A stretch of DNA of 64,000 nt from an uncultured Roseobacter sp. (GCF_947491795.1 NZ_CANLKW010000001.1:620001-684000), one strand, 5' to 3'; numbered from the stretch's first letter, positions 17,753-27,282 are shown. Notes: generated by a model from the sequence alone, not told the origin. Numbers and translations: made by a program.

Positions 17753-19084
17753 CTAGGGGCCTGTCGCCTCTCGCAGAAAACTGATCAGATCTGCACGGTC
17801 CTGCGCGCCTGTGATGCGCTGCATCGGCATTTTCGAGCCGGGGATATAGTGATCCGGCCCCTTATCAAACAAAAGATCTATCGTCTCTTCCGACCAGACA
17901 ATGTCTGCCGTGTTCAGGGTCTCTGAATAGATGTACCCTTCAATGCTGCCAGCGGGCCGGCCAAACAACCCATGGAGCGTCGGGCCTGCGCGGCGTTTAC
18001 TGTCCGGCCCCAGAGTATGGCAGATTGAGCATTTGCGCTGAAACTGTCTTTCCCCGTTCGACATCAACTCCGGGTTTTTGAGAAACGAGCGCTCTGTTCC
18101 GGTCATCTGTACCGCACGGTCCAGCGCATCAACCGGCCAGCTGTGCACCACATCCGATATCCCGCCCGCATGGATGTTCCGCCCATCCGGCGAAAAGGAC
18201 AGTGCCCAGACCGGCCCGGCGGCAGCTGCACGGAAATCGTCCGCAATGCGCCAGGCGTCGGTGTCGACCATCATGATATATCCCTGAGCGTCGCCCACTG
18301 CGATCCGGTTGCTGTCCAGGTGATGAGCCATGGCAAGCACAGGCCGGCGGTCTGCAGTCAGATCGGCAATTTCGGCCCCGTCGGGCAGCGACACAACGCG
18401 CGTACCGCCATCAACAGCACCATACGCCAGCCAGCTTTCATCCGGTGCCACGATCACTGTGTTGATGCCAAAACCATGGCTGACGATCCGTCGGAGAAAC
18501 GCGCCCGTTTCAGCATCCCACAGCCGCACCGTTCCATCACTGGAAACCGTGTAGACCCGCGCACCATCAGGAGAAAACGAAACATCGCTGACCGTGTTGG
18601 CATGGCCCTCAAGTGTCACCGGTGTACTGCCGTCCAGAGGCCAGATCACCGCAGTCCGGTCCCAGCTGGCAGAGGCCACCCGCGTGCCATCCGGCGCAGC
18701 GGCCAGCCGCATGATCTTGGCGTTGTGTCTGCCAAACACCGCACCCTGCCCGCTCTCCAGATCCCACAGGCGCAGCGTATAGTCATCACCGGCAGAAACC
18801 GCCATGCGCTGACCCACCGGCACCACTGCGTTGACGGCTGCTTCGTGCCCGTCAAACCAGCGGGGTGCACCATCCGTCCAGAACCCGACCGAATTGTCGA
18901 AACTCGCGGTCAGGATGTCGCCATCGCTGCGCACACTGATCCCTTTGACCGGACCGCCATGTCCCTGCAGCGTAAATGCCTCCTGTGCCTGGATATCGCG
19001 GGGCGCGCAAAACACCAGCAGACAAAGGGCCGGGAGCGCTGCTCGCCAAAATGCCCGAAGGCTGCAAAAAGAACTTTTCTTCAT
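17753..19084 (-). CDS. Periplasmic WD40 repeat protein fused to cytochrome c
   Basis: This is a 443-residue exported protein. A signal peptide (hydrophobic LPALCLLVFCA before residue 34) is followed by about seven WD40-type blades (for example GHGGPVKGISV, GHEAAVNAVVP, GHANTVSDVSFSPDGARVYTVS). A class I cytochrome c domain of about 100 residues ends it, with heme motif CSICH and a likely axial Met in GSKMPMQ. The propeller presumably recruits or scaffolds a redox partner; the partner is not identifiable here. It converges on the GGDEF-EAL gene with a 23-bp gap and is divergent from doeA. Confidence 0.88.
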   Translation of the reverse strand: MKKSSFCSLRAFWRAALPALCLLVFCAPRDIQAQEAFTLQGHGGPVKGISVRSDGDILTASFDNSVGFWTDGAPRWFDGHEAAVNAVVPVGQRMAVSAGDDYTLRLWDLESGQGAVFGRHNAKIMRLAAAPDGTRVASASWDRTAVIWPLDGSTPVTLEGHANTVSDVSFSPDGARVYTVSSDGTVRLWDAETGAFLRRIVSHGFGINTVIVAPDESWLAYGAVDGGTRVVSLPDGAEIADLTADRRPVLAMAHHLDSNRIAVGDAQGYIMMVDTDAWRIADDFRAAAAGPVWALSFSPDGRNIHAGGISDVVHSWPVDALDRAVQMTGTERSFLKNPELMSNGERQFQRKCSICHTLGPDSKRRAGPTLHGLFGRPAGSIEGYIYSETLNTADIVWSEETIDLLFDKGPDHYIPGSKMPMQRITGAQDRADLISFLREATGP

Positions 19085-19262
19085 GTCCTGCCTCTGCTCA
19101 GGAATACGTCTTTCCGGACAAACTTTCCAAAGCCTAGCAAACCCCCACCCCTCACGTCCATGACGGTGTTTGGCAGCGTCCGGAAAGCGCCGATGGACCG
19201 GTCAGAAACTATCCGCTAACGTCCTCGCAACGCCGCCTGACGGGTGCCCGGGGAGATACAAG

Positions 19263-20444
19263 ATGCCAGCGACCGACCTGCCCTTTGAACCTGCCGAATA
19301 TGAAGACAGGATTGCCCGGACCCGGTCGGCGATGGACGCATCCGGTGCCGATGTAATAGTCGTCTGTGACCCGGCGAACATGGCCTGGCTGACAGGGTAT
19401 GACGGCTGGTCGTTCTACGTGCATCAGGCCGTTGTCCTGGGGCCTGAGGGCCCGCCACTCTGGTGGGGGCGCGGGATCGATGCACTGGGTGCGCAGCGTA
19501 CGGTGATGATGCCCGGCGACTGCATTCACGGATATGACGACACCTATGTCCAAAACCCCGAAAAGCACCCGATGGAGGATCTGGCAGCACTGTTGGCGCA
19601 CATGGGCTGGGAGCAGATGCGGATCGGGCTCGAAATGGACAACTACTATTTCACAGCGGCGGCCTGGCAGACATTGCAAAGAACTCTGCCATCCGCCGCC
19701 TGGGTTGACGTAAACGGCCTCGTCAACTGGCAGCGCTGCGTGAAAAGCCCGGCTGAAATTACCTGTATGCGACGGGCCGCGCGGATCGTTGAAAAGATGC
19801 ACGCAACCATCATGGAACATGCAGAGCCCGGGTTGCCAAAAAATGCGCTGGTGGCCGAGATCAGCCACGCGGGCATCACCGGCGCCGGGGGCCACTGGGG
19901 CGACTACCCCTCTATCGTGCCGCTGGCACCTTCCGGCGCAGAAGCAACAGCCCCGCATCTGACCTGGAATGCCAAACCCATGAAGAAAGGCGAGGCCACT
20001 TTTTTTGAGATCGCGGGTGTCTACCGCCGGTATCACGCCCCGCAGTCGCGCACGCTTTTTCTGGGAACGCCTCCCGATAAATACCGCCGGGCAGAAGCCG
20101 CCGTTCTGGAGGCGGTTGAGGCAGGGCTGGCAAAGGCGCGGCCGGGCAACCTGACCGAGGACATTGCCAATGCGTTCAACGCAACGCTGAACCGCCTTGG
20201 TTTTGAAAAAGACAACCGCTGTGGCTATTCGATCGGCATTTCCTATCCGCCGGACTGGGGAGAGAGGACGTTTTCACTGCGCCGCGATGACAAAACGGTC
20301 CTGCAACCGGGTATGACCTTTCATTTCATGCCCGCCCTGTGGCTTGATGACGGCGGTATCGAGATCACGGAGCCGGTGCTGATCACAGACACCGGTGCCG
20401 AGTGTCTCTGCACAACGCCCCGTCAGCTGATGGTCAAAGAATGA
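19263..20444 (+). CDS. doeA: Ectoine hydrolase
   Basis: This 393-residue protein with the creatinase/prolidase (M24) fold opens the ectoine ring to N-acetyl-diaminobutyrate isomers. The N-terminal domain (DPANMAWLTGYDGWSFYVHQ) and the C-terminal pita-bread domain (GYSIGISYPPDWGERTFSL, MTFHFMPALWL) match DoeA/EutD better than a general Xaa-Pro peptidase. It heads a tight cluster with doeB (4-bp overlap) and doeD, which makes the assignment firm. The product allows ectoine to be used as carbon and nitrogen source. Confidence 0.88.
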   Translation: MPATDLPFEPAEYEDRIARTRSAMDASGADVIVVCDPANMAWLTGYDGWSFYVHQAVVLGPEGPPLWWGRGIDALGAQRTVMMPGDCIHGYDDTYVQNPEKHPMEDLAALLAHMGWEQMRIGLEMDNYYFTAAAWQTLQRTLPSAAWVDVNGLVNWQRCVKSPAEITCMRRAARIVEKMHATIMEHAEPGLPKNALVAEISHAGITGAGGHWGDYPSIVPLAPSGAEATAPHLTWNAKPMKKGEATFFEIAGVYRRYHAPQSRTLFLGTPPDKYRRAEAAVLEAVEAGLAKARPGNLTEDIANAFNATLNRLGFEKDNRCGYSIGISYPPDWGERTFSLRRDDKTVLQPGMTFHFMPALWLDDGGIEITEPVLITDTGAECLCTTPRQLMVKE

Positions 20445-21451
20445 GCCTGCCCGCCTCCCCTGTGACCGCAACCGTTGATTTTGACGCGCAGGGTGTGCAG
20501 CACGGTCACCTGCGGCTGCCCTGGAGCCGGGACGACAGTGCCTGGGGCTCTGTGATGATCCCGGTCACAGTGGTCCGCAACGGCAATGGCCCCACTGCGC
20601 TGATCACCGGCGGCAACCACGGCGACGAATACGAAGGACCGCTCGCGATCCTGGAGGCAGCGCGCGACACTGACCCCGCGCTGGTATCGGGGCGCATCAT
20701 TCTGGTCCCCTTCATGAACGCGCCCGCTGTACAGGCCGGGACGCGCACCTCGCCCATTGACGGCGGCAATATGAACCGGGCCTTTCCCGGGCGTCCTGAC
20801 GGCTCTGTGACAGAAAAAATCGCCGACTATTTCACCCGCGTGCTGCTGCCGCTGGCGGATGTCGTGCTCGATTTTCATTCCGGCGGGCGAACACTGGACT
20901 TTCTGCCATTTGCGGCCTGTCACATCCTGCAAGACAAAGCACAGGAAGCCCGGTGCCGGGCCGCCCGCGATGCTTTCTGCGCGCCCTTCAGCCTGGACAT
21001 GCGCGAGATCGATCCATCGGCCATGTATGATCATGCCGCCGAAAGCCAGGGCAAAACCTTTGTAACAACCGAACTGGGTGGCACCGGCACGGCCACCCCG
21101 CATACCATGGAGATCGCGCGCCGGGGCCTGCATAACTTCCTGATCCACAGCGGTATTCTGGCCGGTGTGCCCGAGACCGCCCCGACCTGCCATCTGGCGC
21201 AGGAGACAGAAGACTGTTTTCATTTCTCGCCCTGCGGCGGGATGCTGGATTTCAGGGCGGCTCTGGGCCAAACCGTGAGCCAGGGCGATCTGCTGGCGCG
21301 CATCTGGACGCTGGACCGCACCGGCGCAGAACCGGTTGACGTCCTTGCGCAGATGTCCGGCCTTGTGATGGTCCGGCACCACCCCGGTCTGATCCGGCAG
21401 GGCGATTGCCTGGCCGTGCTGGCCACCGAAGTAAAAACCCCGAAAGGATGA
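20441..21451 (+). CDS. doeB: N-acetyl-diaminobutyrate deacetylase
   Basis: This 336-residue zinc enzyme of the AstE/AspA (M14-like) family removes acetate from N-acetyl-L-2,4-diaminobutyrate in ectoine breakdown. Zinc-site blocks are GGNHGDEYEG and LDFHSGG, with ETEDCFHFSPCGG towards the C-terminus. The start is the ATG at 20441 that overlaps the doeA stop (ATGA). An upstream GTG at 20402 in the same frame lies inside doeA. Confidence 0.88.
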   Translation: MSLPASPVTATVDFDAQGVQHGHLRLPWSRDDSAWGSVMIPVTVVRNGNGPTALITGGNHGDEYEGPLAILEAARDTDPALVSGRIILVPFMNAPAVQAGTRTSPIDGGNMNRAFPGRPDGSVTEKIADYFTRVLLPLADVVLDFHSGGRTLDFLPFAACHILQDKAQEARCRAARDAFCAPFSLDMREIDPSAMYDHAAESQGKTFVTTELGGTGTATPHTMEIARRGLHNFLIHSGILAGVPETAPTCHLAQETEDCFHFSPCGGMLDFRAALGQTVSQGDLLARIWTLDRTGAEPVDVLAQMSGLVMVRHHPGLIRQGDCLAVLATEVKTPKG

Positions 21452-21454
21452 CCG

Positions 21455-22825
21455 ATGCTGACCAATGACACTCTCGCCGAATGGGACCGGGAAAACTTCT
21501 TTCACCCTTCCACGCATCTGGCCGCACATGCCCGGGGCGACACGCCCACCAGAATCATCACCGGCGGTAAAGGTGTCTGGATCGAAGACCGCGATGGCAA
21601 AAAGATGCTGGATGCTTTTGCCGGTCTTTACTGTGTGAATGTCGGGTATGGGCGCACCTCAATCGCCGATGCCATTTCCGAACAGGCCCATAAACTGGCG
21701 TACTATCATGCCTATATGGGTCACGGCACCGAAGCCTCCGTCACGCTGTCCAAAATGGTGCTCGACCGCGCGCCGTCCAATATGTCGAAGGTGTACTTTG
21801 GCCTGGGCGGCTCGGACGCGAATGAGACGAACATCAAGCTGGTCTGGTACTATCACAACATTCTCGGCAAACCGGAGAAAAAGAAGATAATCTCGCGGCA
21901 GCGGGGGTATCACGGATCAGGCCTCATGACCGGCTCGCTGACCGGGCTGGGCCTGTTTCACAAAAAATTCGATCTGCCTCTGGCCCAGGTCACCCACACC
22001 GAAGCCCCGTATTATCTGCACCGGCATGACCCGGATATGAGCGAAACAGAATTCAGTGCCTGGTGCGCGCAACAGCTCGAAAAGATGATCCTCGCAGAAG
22101 GGCCGGAAACGGTCGCTGCATTTGTGGCAGAACCCATGCTGGGCACCGGTGGTATTGTCCCGCCGCCCGAGGGGTACTGGGCTGCAATTCAGGAGGTTCT
22201 GCGCCGCTATAATATCCTGCTTGTCTGCGACGAGGTTGTGACCGGCTTCGGGCGGCTGGGCACTATGTTCGGGGCGGATCACTATGGCATCGAGGCCGAT
22301 CTCATCACCATCGCCAAGGGGCTGACTTCAGCCTATGCACCGCTGTCCGGCAGTATCGTCTCTGACCGGATGTGGCAGGTTCTGGCGCGGGGGACAGATG
22401 AAAACGGCGCCTTCGGACATGGCTGGACCTATTCCGCGCACCCGATCGGTGCCGCCGCGGCCATCGCAAATCTTAAGCTGATTGATGAGCTTGGGCTGGT
22501 GGAGAACGCGGGCCAGACCGGTGCCTTTATGCGCGTAAAACTGCAGGAGGCGCTCTCTTCACATCCCAATGTGGCTGATATACGCGGCGAAGGGTTGCTC
22601 TGTGCTGTGGAACTGGCCGAGACCCGGCAGCCTCTGAAGAGTTTCGACCCCGCCGGCGGTGTCGTCGCGTCGGTTGTGTCCGCCATGGGGCAGCGCGGTG
22701 TGATTGCCCGCGCTATGCCCCAGAGTGACACAATAGGCTTCGCTCCCCCGCTCTGCATCAGCCGGGAAGAGGTCGAAACAGTCGTTGAAACCACACGCGC
22801 GGCAATTCAGGAGGTGCTCGGCTGA
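21455..22825 (+). CDS. doeD: Diaminobutyrate transaminase of ectoine degradation
   Basis: This 456-residue class III PLP-dependent aminotransferase converts L-2,4-diaminobutyrate to aspartate semialdehyde. The PLP lysine is in LITIAKGLTSAY; DEVVTGFGRLG and GLGGSDANET are the other cofactor blocks. It begins 3 bp after doeB, so the three doe genes form one operon. The semialdehyde dehydrogenase doeC and the usual regulator doeX are not in the window. Confidence 0.85.
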   Translation: MLTNDTLAEWDRENFFHPSTHLAAHARGDTPTRIITGGKGVWIEDRDGKKMLDAFAGLYCVNVGYGRTSIADAISEQAHKLAYYHAYMGHGTEASVTLSKMVLDRAPSNMSKVYFGLGGSDANETNIKLVWYYHNILGKPEKKKIISRQRGYHGSGLMTGSLTGLGLFHKKFDLPLAQVTHTEAPYYLHRHDPDMSETEFSAWCAQQLEKMILAEGPETVAAFVAEPMLGTGGIVPPPEGYWAAIQEVLRRYNILLVCDEVVTGFGRLGTMFGADHYGIEADLITIAKGLTSAYAPLSGSIVSDRMWQVLARGTDENGAFGHGWTYSAHPIGAAAAIANLKLIDELGLVENAGQTGAFMRVKLQEALSSHPNVADIRGEGLLCAVELAETRQPLKSFDPAGGVVASVVSAMGQRGVIARAMPQSDTIGFAPPLCISREEVETVVETTRAAIQEVLG

Positions 22826-22912
22826 CAGATGGCCGGTTTTGGTATCAGTTTTCGCCACCGGTCCCGGATTTATCTCTTGTTTTCCACCAGGCTGCCCGAT
22901 AGGACGGTCAGC

Positions 22913-23002
22913 GGAGACGTGGCCGAGTGGTCGAAGGCGCTCCCCTGCTAAGGGAGTAGGCCCGGAAGGGTCTCGAGGGTTCGAATCCCTTCGTCTCCGC
23001 CA
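22913..23002 (+). tRNA. tRNA-Ser (anticodon GCU)
   Basis: A 90-nt class II tRNA. Acceptor arms GGAGACG (22913-22919) and CGTCTCC (22992-22998) pair, G is the discriminator and CCA is encoded (23000-23002). The anticodon stem TCCCC/GGGGA-like arm encloses CTGCTAA with anticodon GCT at 22947-22949. A long variable arm and the GGTTCGAATCC T-arm are as expected for tRNA-Ser. The P4-type integrase gene starts 151 bp downstream, so this is the likely attachment site of the island. Confidence 0.95.
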
Positions 23003-23152
23003 TACCACCATTTTCTGGATTTTGGCCGGATCACCTTCGGTGAGTATTTTCCTTTGTTTTATTGGTTTTGAGGGCGCTTTTTCTTTTTCTTGAGTTTCTT
23101 TCGATGGTAGTTATGTTTGCTCCTTGAGTGGTACGAAAAGTGGTATTTTTGA

Positions 23153-24319
23153 ATGGCCCTGTCCGGCAAGCTGACGAAGAAACTGGTGGAGAACCTTGGC
23201 GCTGGGCGGCACGGGGATGGCAACGGTCTTTATCTCGTGGTTGACCCCTCCGGCGCGCGGCGCTGGATTGTGCGGGTGGTGGTCAAGGGTCAGAAGAACA
23301 GGAAGGGCGCGCCGCTGCGGACGGACTTTGGTTTGGGTGGCGCGGACATTGTCACGATCAATCAGGCACGCGAGCGGGCGCTGGAATATCGCCGCATGGC
23401 CAGGACCGGCCTGAACCCGCGTTTCAACGCAACCCGTGACATCCCGACATTCGAAGAGTTCGCCAAACAAGTGCATATAGACCGCATGCCCACGTGGAAG
23501 AACGCGAAACATGGGCAGCAGTGGATCAACACGCTGCGCGACTACGCCTTTCCCAAGATCGGCCGGATGCCGATTGACAGTGTTGACCAGCCGGAAGTGA
23601 TGATGTGTCTCGCGCCGATCTGGACCGAAAAGCACGAAACCGCAAAACGGCTGGCGCAACGGATCAAAACGGTGCTGGATGTGGCGCGGTCGAAAGGGTT
23701 CCGCGAAGGCGAAAACCCGGTGACGGCGATCAAGGACGCGGGCGCGCTGCCCAAAGTGAAGAAGAAGGTCCGGCACCACAAGGCGATGCACTGGCGCGAT
23801 GTGCCTGCTTTCTATGCTGACCTGAAATCCCGCAATGCGATGGCGGCCAAGGCGCTGATGTTCACCTGCCTGACCGGATCGCGCACGGGCGAAGTGCTGG
23901 GGATGCAATGGGGCGAGGTCGACCCGGACGCGCGGGTGTGGACCTGCCCGGCGGTGCGGATGAAAACAGGAGCGGATCACCGCGTGCCGCTGACGGATGA
24001 AATGCTGTCGATCATTGAGCCGCTGCGCGCGATGCAGTCGCAGTATGTGTTCGAGGGTCAGAAACGTCACCAGCCACTGTCTAATATGTCGATGCTGATG
24101 CTCCTGCGCCGGATGCAGGTCGATGATGTCACGGTGCATGGCTTCCGCTCTACTTTCCGTGACTGGGCCTCTGAAGTTGCCAACGCCCCACGCGAGGTGG
24201 CGGAAATGAGCTTGGCGCATCAGGTCGGCTCAGACGTGGAACGGGCCTATGCGCGGTCCGATTTGCTGGATAAGCGCCGGGCATTGATGGAGCGGTGGTC
24301 TGAATTCGCGACGAATTGA
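23153..24319 (+). CDS. Tyrosine recombinase, P4-type island integrase
   Basis: This 388-residue integrase has the DUF4102-like N-terminal arm-binding domain (KKLVENLGAGRHGDGNGLYLVV) and the catalytic domain with R (TGSRTGEVLG), H-x2-R (HGFRSTFRDW), H (LAHQVG) and nucleophile Tyr (ERAYARSD). Its position right after the 3' end of tRNA-Ser in the same direction is the classic arrangement for integrative elements that use a tRNA as attB. It should catalyse insertion and excision of the island. All catalytic residues are present. Confidence 0.93.
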   Translation: MALSGKLTKKLVENLGAGRHGDGNGLYLVVDPSGARRWIVRVVVKGQKNRKGAPLRTDFGLGGADIVTINQARERALEYRRMARTGLNPRFNATRDIPTFEEFAKQVHIDRMPTWKNAKHGQQWINTLRDYAFPKIGRMPIDSVDQPEVMMCLAPIWTEKHETAKRLAQRIKTVLDVARSKGFREGENPVTAIKDAGALPKVKKKVRHHKAMHWRDVPAFYADLKSRNAMAAKALMFTCLTGSRTGEVLGMQWGEVDPDARVWTCPAVRMKTGADHRVPLTDEMLSIIEPLRAMQSQYVFEGQKRHQPLSNMSMLMLLRRMQVDDVTVHGFRSTFRDWASEVANAPREVAEMSLAHQVGSDVERAYARSDLLDKRRALMERWSEFATN

Positions 24320-24345
24320 ACATGCTGACAAAGAGGAATTATTGA

Positions 24346-25221
24346 ATGTTCGGACGTGAAGGTTTTGTTTCAATCTCGCGTCTTTGGCGTGATTTTGAGA
24401 ACCAGTTTTTGTCCCTTGTTAGAAAACGCGCATTGGCTTGTATGGAAGCAGATCCGCACTCATCCGACTACGTGTTCGGCACCGCTTTGGACTTGTGTGA
24501 AGATGCTTTTTTAAAGATGTTTGATACACTCCAGTTAAGCCTTGTACCGCTCAAGGGGGAGATCATGCAGGTCGAACCCGTTCTTGCCCATTCAGGGGCA
24601 AGGTTGCTGTTGAAGACCACCGCTTTTGATAGTGCCCAAATCAGCATGCGCCCCGATGAAGCAGGCCCAGACGGAATGTGGCTCAAACAGATGGGGTCTT
24701 CTGCGTTTTGTGCTGCTGATATGGGCTGGCTGTGGCCCGACAAGAAGGGGAGACCCGCTGGCGAAGACCTCGAGAAAATCCTCTTTGCCGAAGTGTTTCA
24801 TACGTTGCCAATTCTGTTTGAGCGACCATCGTTTGTCATCCCAATGGAGCTACCTCCATGGAGCAATGACCTGCTTGAGGACTCCTATGTTCGGAACGTT
24901 TGGTCCGAAACACGTGGATCTTCAATCTGCCTGCCAGAAGCGTCTGTCGAGAAGTGGGAAAAGTTACAGACAATGGAAAATGTGGAGGTTGCTCTGAGGG
25001 TTTTGACACCAGGTTTTAGAACCGACGCGGTTCCTGAAAACCGACCAAAAGGTGGGCGGCCTGACAAGAAGAATGACGTCTTGAGAGCCTATCAACAACT
25101 TAAGTTGAAAGATGAAAACTTGTCCCGCAAGGAAGAGTTGCGTCTCATTGAAGACTACCTCAATTATGCGGTCGGTCTATCAACTTTGAACCGGGTGAGA
25201 CGCACTTTACGGAGCAATTAG
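24346..25221 (+). CDS. Island protein of unknown function
   Basis: This 291-residue protein was not recognised. It has no signal peptide or membrane segment. Residues about 1-230 are a mixed alpha/beta region. The C-terminal 60 residues, after a basic linker (RPKGGRPDKKND), are helical and could bind DNA. It starts 27 bp after the integrase stop and is probably co-transcribed with it. An accessory role in the mobile element is plausible but not shown. Confidence 0.7.
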   Translation: MFGREGFVSISRLWRDFENQFLSLVRKRALACMEADPHSSDYVFGTALDLCEDAFLKMFDTLQLSLVPLKGEIMQVEPVLAHSGARLLLKTTAFDSAQISMRPDEAGPDGMWLKQMGSSAFCAADMGWLWPDKKGRPAGEDLEKILFAEVFHTLPILFERPSFVIPMELPPWSNDLLEDSYVRNVWSETRGSSICLPEASVEKWEKLQTMENVEVALRVLTPGFRTDAVPENRPKGGRPDKKNDVLRAYQQLKLKDENLSRKEELRLIEDYLNYAVGLSTLNRVRRTLRSN

Positions 25222-25390
25222 AATTCGCAGAACGGCAGGCGGAACTGAAAGCACGTTAAAATAGTGATCCAAAAACCGTGCCAAAACCCGTGTCAAAAGG
25301 TCGTTTGGGTTTTGACAGTTCTGACACTCTAGCGGCCCAGGAAGTTTTTTCAAACATTCGTAGCCATTGGAAACCGACAAAAGGGATCGG

Positions 25391-25606
25391 ATGATGGCAA
25401 AACTGTTTGACGACAAGCGAAACTACATCCTTGGCGATGAGGAACTCAACCTTATTGGCGACAGGGACAAGCTGGCGCAGTGGCGTCACAAACGCATGGG
25501 CCCACCGTTTTACAAACTGGGGCGCAAAATAGTTTATTGCGGCGCTGATCTGAACGCATGGGCTGAAGCGAACCGGGTTGATCCGAACAGCGATGGGGCA
25601 AACTGA
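25391..25606 (+). CDS. Small HTH protein, AlpA/excisionase-like
   Basis: This protein of about 71 residues has a MerR/AlpA-type winged-helix pattern (LAQWRHKRMGPPFYKLGRKIVYCGADLNAWAEANRV). Such proteins act as excisionases or regulators of integrases. ATG 25391 (or 25394) follows an AAAAGGGA ribosome-binding stretch; a TTG at 25367 is less likely. Its stop overlaps the ATG of the next gene (TGATG), so the two are translationally coupled and likely work together. Confidence 0.72.
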   Translation: MMAKLFDDKRNYILGDEELNLIGDRDKLAQWRHKRMGPPFYKLGRKIVYCGADLNAWAEANRVDPNSDGAN

Positions 25607-26031
25607 TGGCTCGGCGGGTGTCAGCGCGAGCCATCAAGGCGCTCCGACAATACACGTATGATGAGGCCGCGAGGGTTCTGGGCGTTAGCGTTCAGACAGT
25701 GCGATCATGGCGCAAGATCGGGCTCGTTGTGATCGACGATCAAAAGCCCCATCTGATTGTCGGCGCCTGCCTGAGGGCTTTCATCTTGAAAAGGTCGAAT
25801 AAACCCACACTGAGACTGAGGGCGCATGAGTTCAATTGCCTGCACTGCGGCACAGCACGGGGCGCCTGGGGCGGATTGGCCGACTACATCCCGCATACAT
25901 CCGCCAGAGGCAGATTGGAGGCGTTGTGTGAGGTCTGTGAAGGCAAGTGCTGCAAGTTCGTCAGTAAATCACAACTGCTCGGTTTGGCTGGTTTTCTGAG
26001 CGTCGCAATCCGCAATGGTGCGCATGCCTAA
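25606..26031 (+). CDS. HTH protein with C-terminal cysteine-rich domain
   Basis: This 141-residue protein has an N-terminal MerR-like helix-turn-helix (YTYDEAARVLGVSVQTVRSWRKIGL) and a C-terminal part with paired cysteines (CLHCG, then CEVCEGKCC) that probably binds zinc. It is coupled to the preceding small HTH gene and followed 110 bp later by a tyrosine recombinase. The trio looks like one recombination module. Whether it regulates or directs the recombinase is unknown. Confidence 0.72.
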   Translation: MARRVSARAIKALRQYTYDEAARVLGVSVQTVRSWRKIGLVVIDDQKPHLIVGACLRAFILKRSNKPTLRLRAHEFNCLHCGTARGAWGGLADYIPHTSARGRLEALCEVCEGKCCKFVSKSQLLGLAGFLSVAIRNGAHA

Positions 26032-26141
26032 GGGAACCCCTCAACCCTTACCTAAACCATAACTTCTGCGTGCCCGCCAGGACAGATTCAAACAAACTTA
26101 CACCGGCATACCTAACTGAGCATTAAAGGGAGCATTTCGAC

Positions 26142-27167
26142 ATGGTCAAATTCAATCCGGAAAACGAACGGATCAAACGAAATTACACGCGCGATCTTCG
26201 CGAGGCGGATGGCTATGACGATTCCACTATCGACAAGGCGCTGGCCGCAATCCATCGGTTCGAGGAAACGACCAGGTTCAAACCTTTCAAGAAATTTCAC
26301 ATCGACCAAGCTGTGAAATTCAAGGAGGTAATGTACAGTGCCCGCAATGCCAAATCCGGCAAACCGCTTGGGGCCTCAACGGTCGATTCCACTCTGCGTG
26401 CGGTCAAGAAGTTCTTTCATTGGCTGGTCGGCAAACCAGGATTCAAAAAAGTGCTGACCTATGCCGATGTACGGTATTTCAACAACACTAAGAAACGGAC
26501 GAGGGTAGCGCACACGTCCCGAGAGGTTCCTTATCCGACGGTGAAAGCCGCGGCGCATGCGTTTCATGCGATGCCGAACCGTACCGCGTTCGAGAAACGC
26601 GACAAGGCTCTGTTTGCATTCTTCATGTTGACAGGGGCGCGGGTCGGGGCCGTGGCGTCCCTGCGGATCAAACACGTCAATCTGGCGCGCGGCCACGTAT
26701 TTCAGGATGCGCGCGTAGTGAACACAAAAGCGGCCAAGACGATCAACACATACTTCTTTCCTGTAGAAGCCGCTTATCTGGACTGCCTCACTGCATGGTT
26801 GACCTTTCTGAACGATGAAATGCTCCGTGGCCCGGAAGACGCGCTGTTTCCCAAGGCTCAGGTGCCAGTAGTCAAAGGCAAGGGGTTCAGCGACCCGGTT
26901 CTGACCCGAGAACCTTACGCGACCACGTCCAAACTAAACGAGATCATCCGCACTGCCTTTTCCAACGTCCAGTTGCATCCCTACACACCACACAGCTTTC
27001 GCAAGACTCTGGCGATGGAAATGGACCGTTTCTGTGACACTATGGAGGAGCGAAAAGCGTGGTCGATGAACCTTGGGCATGAAAAACTGGCCGTGACCGT
27101 GGGATCATACATGCAGGTCAATGGTCAGAGGCAGGAAGAATTGATGAGGAAGTTTAAGTCCGGTTAA
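26142..27167 (+). CDS. Tyrosine site-specific recombinase
   Basis: This 341-residue recombinase is unrelated in its N-terminus to the integrase at 23153. The N-terminal SAM-like core-binding domain spans about residues 10-110. Catalytic residues are R (TGARVGAVASLR), H-x2-R (HSFRKTLAMEMD), H (LGHEKLAV) and Tyr (GSYMQV). A second recombinase in the same island suggests nested elements or a separate inversion or mobility function. It is downstream of two small HTH genes that may control it. Confidence 0.88.
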   Translation: MVKFNPENERIKRNYTRDLREADGYDDSTIDKALAAIHRFEETTRFKPFKKFHIDQAVKFKEVMYSARNAKSGKPLGASTVDSTLRAVKKFFHWLVGKPGFKKVLTYADVRYFNNTKKRTRVAHTSREVPYPTVKAAAHAFHAMPNRTAFEKRDKALFAFFMLTGARVGAVASLRIKHVNLARGHVFQDARVVNTKAAKTINTYFFPVEAAYLDCLTAWLTFLNDEMLRGPEDALFPKAQVPVVKGKGFSDPVLTREPYATTSKLNEIIRTAFSNVQLHPYTPHSFRKTLAMEMDRFCDTMEERKAWSMNLGHEKLAVTVGSYMQVNGQRQEELMRKFKSG

Positions 27168-27225
27168 ACGCGTCGGAATTTTCAGAGCCTAAACTGGGCA
27201 AAAGCCGATCATTGTTTTCAACTAG

Positions 27226-27282
27226 GGCCGTCTTTGCGACGGCCTATGACTGCAATACGCGGTTCGCACCCATTCGTGCGAA
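27226..27282. repeat. Two adjacent hairpins after the recombinase gene
   Basis: Hairpin 1 (27226-27244) pairs GGCCGTC with GACGGCC. Hairpin 2 (27263-27282) pairs TTCGCAC with GTGCGAA around a 6-nt loop. Neither is followed by a T-run, so they are not clear rho-independent terminators. They could be part of a dispersed repeat, which needs a genome comparison to show. Confidence 0.5.
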
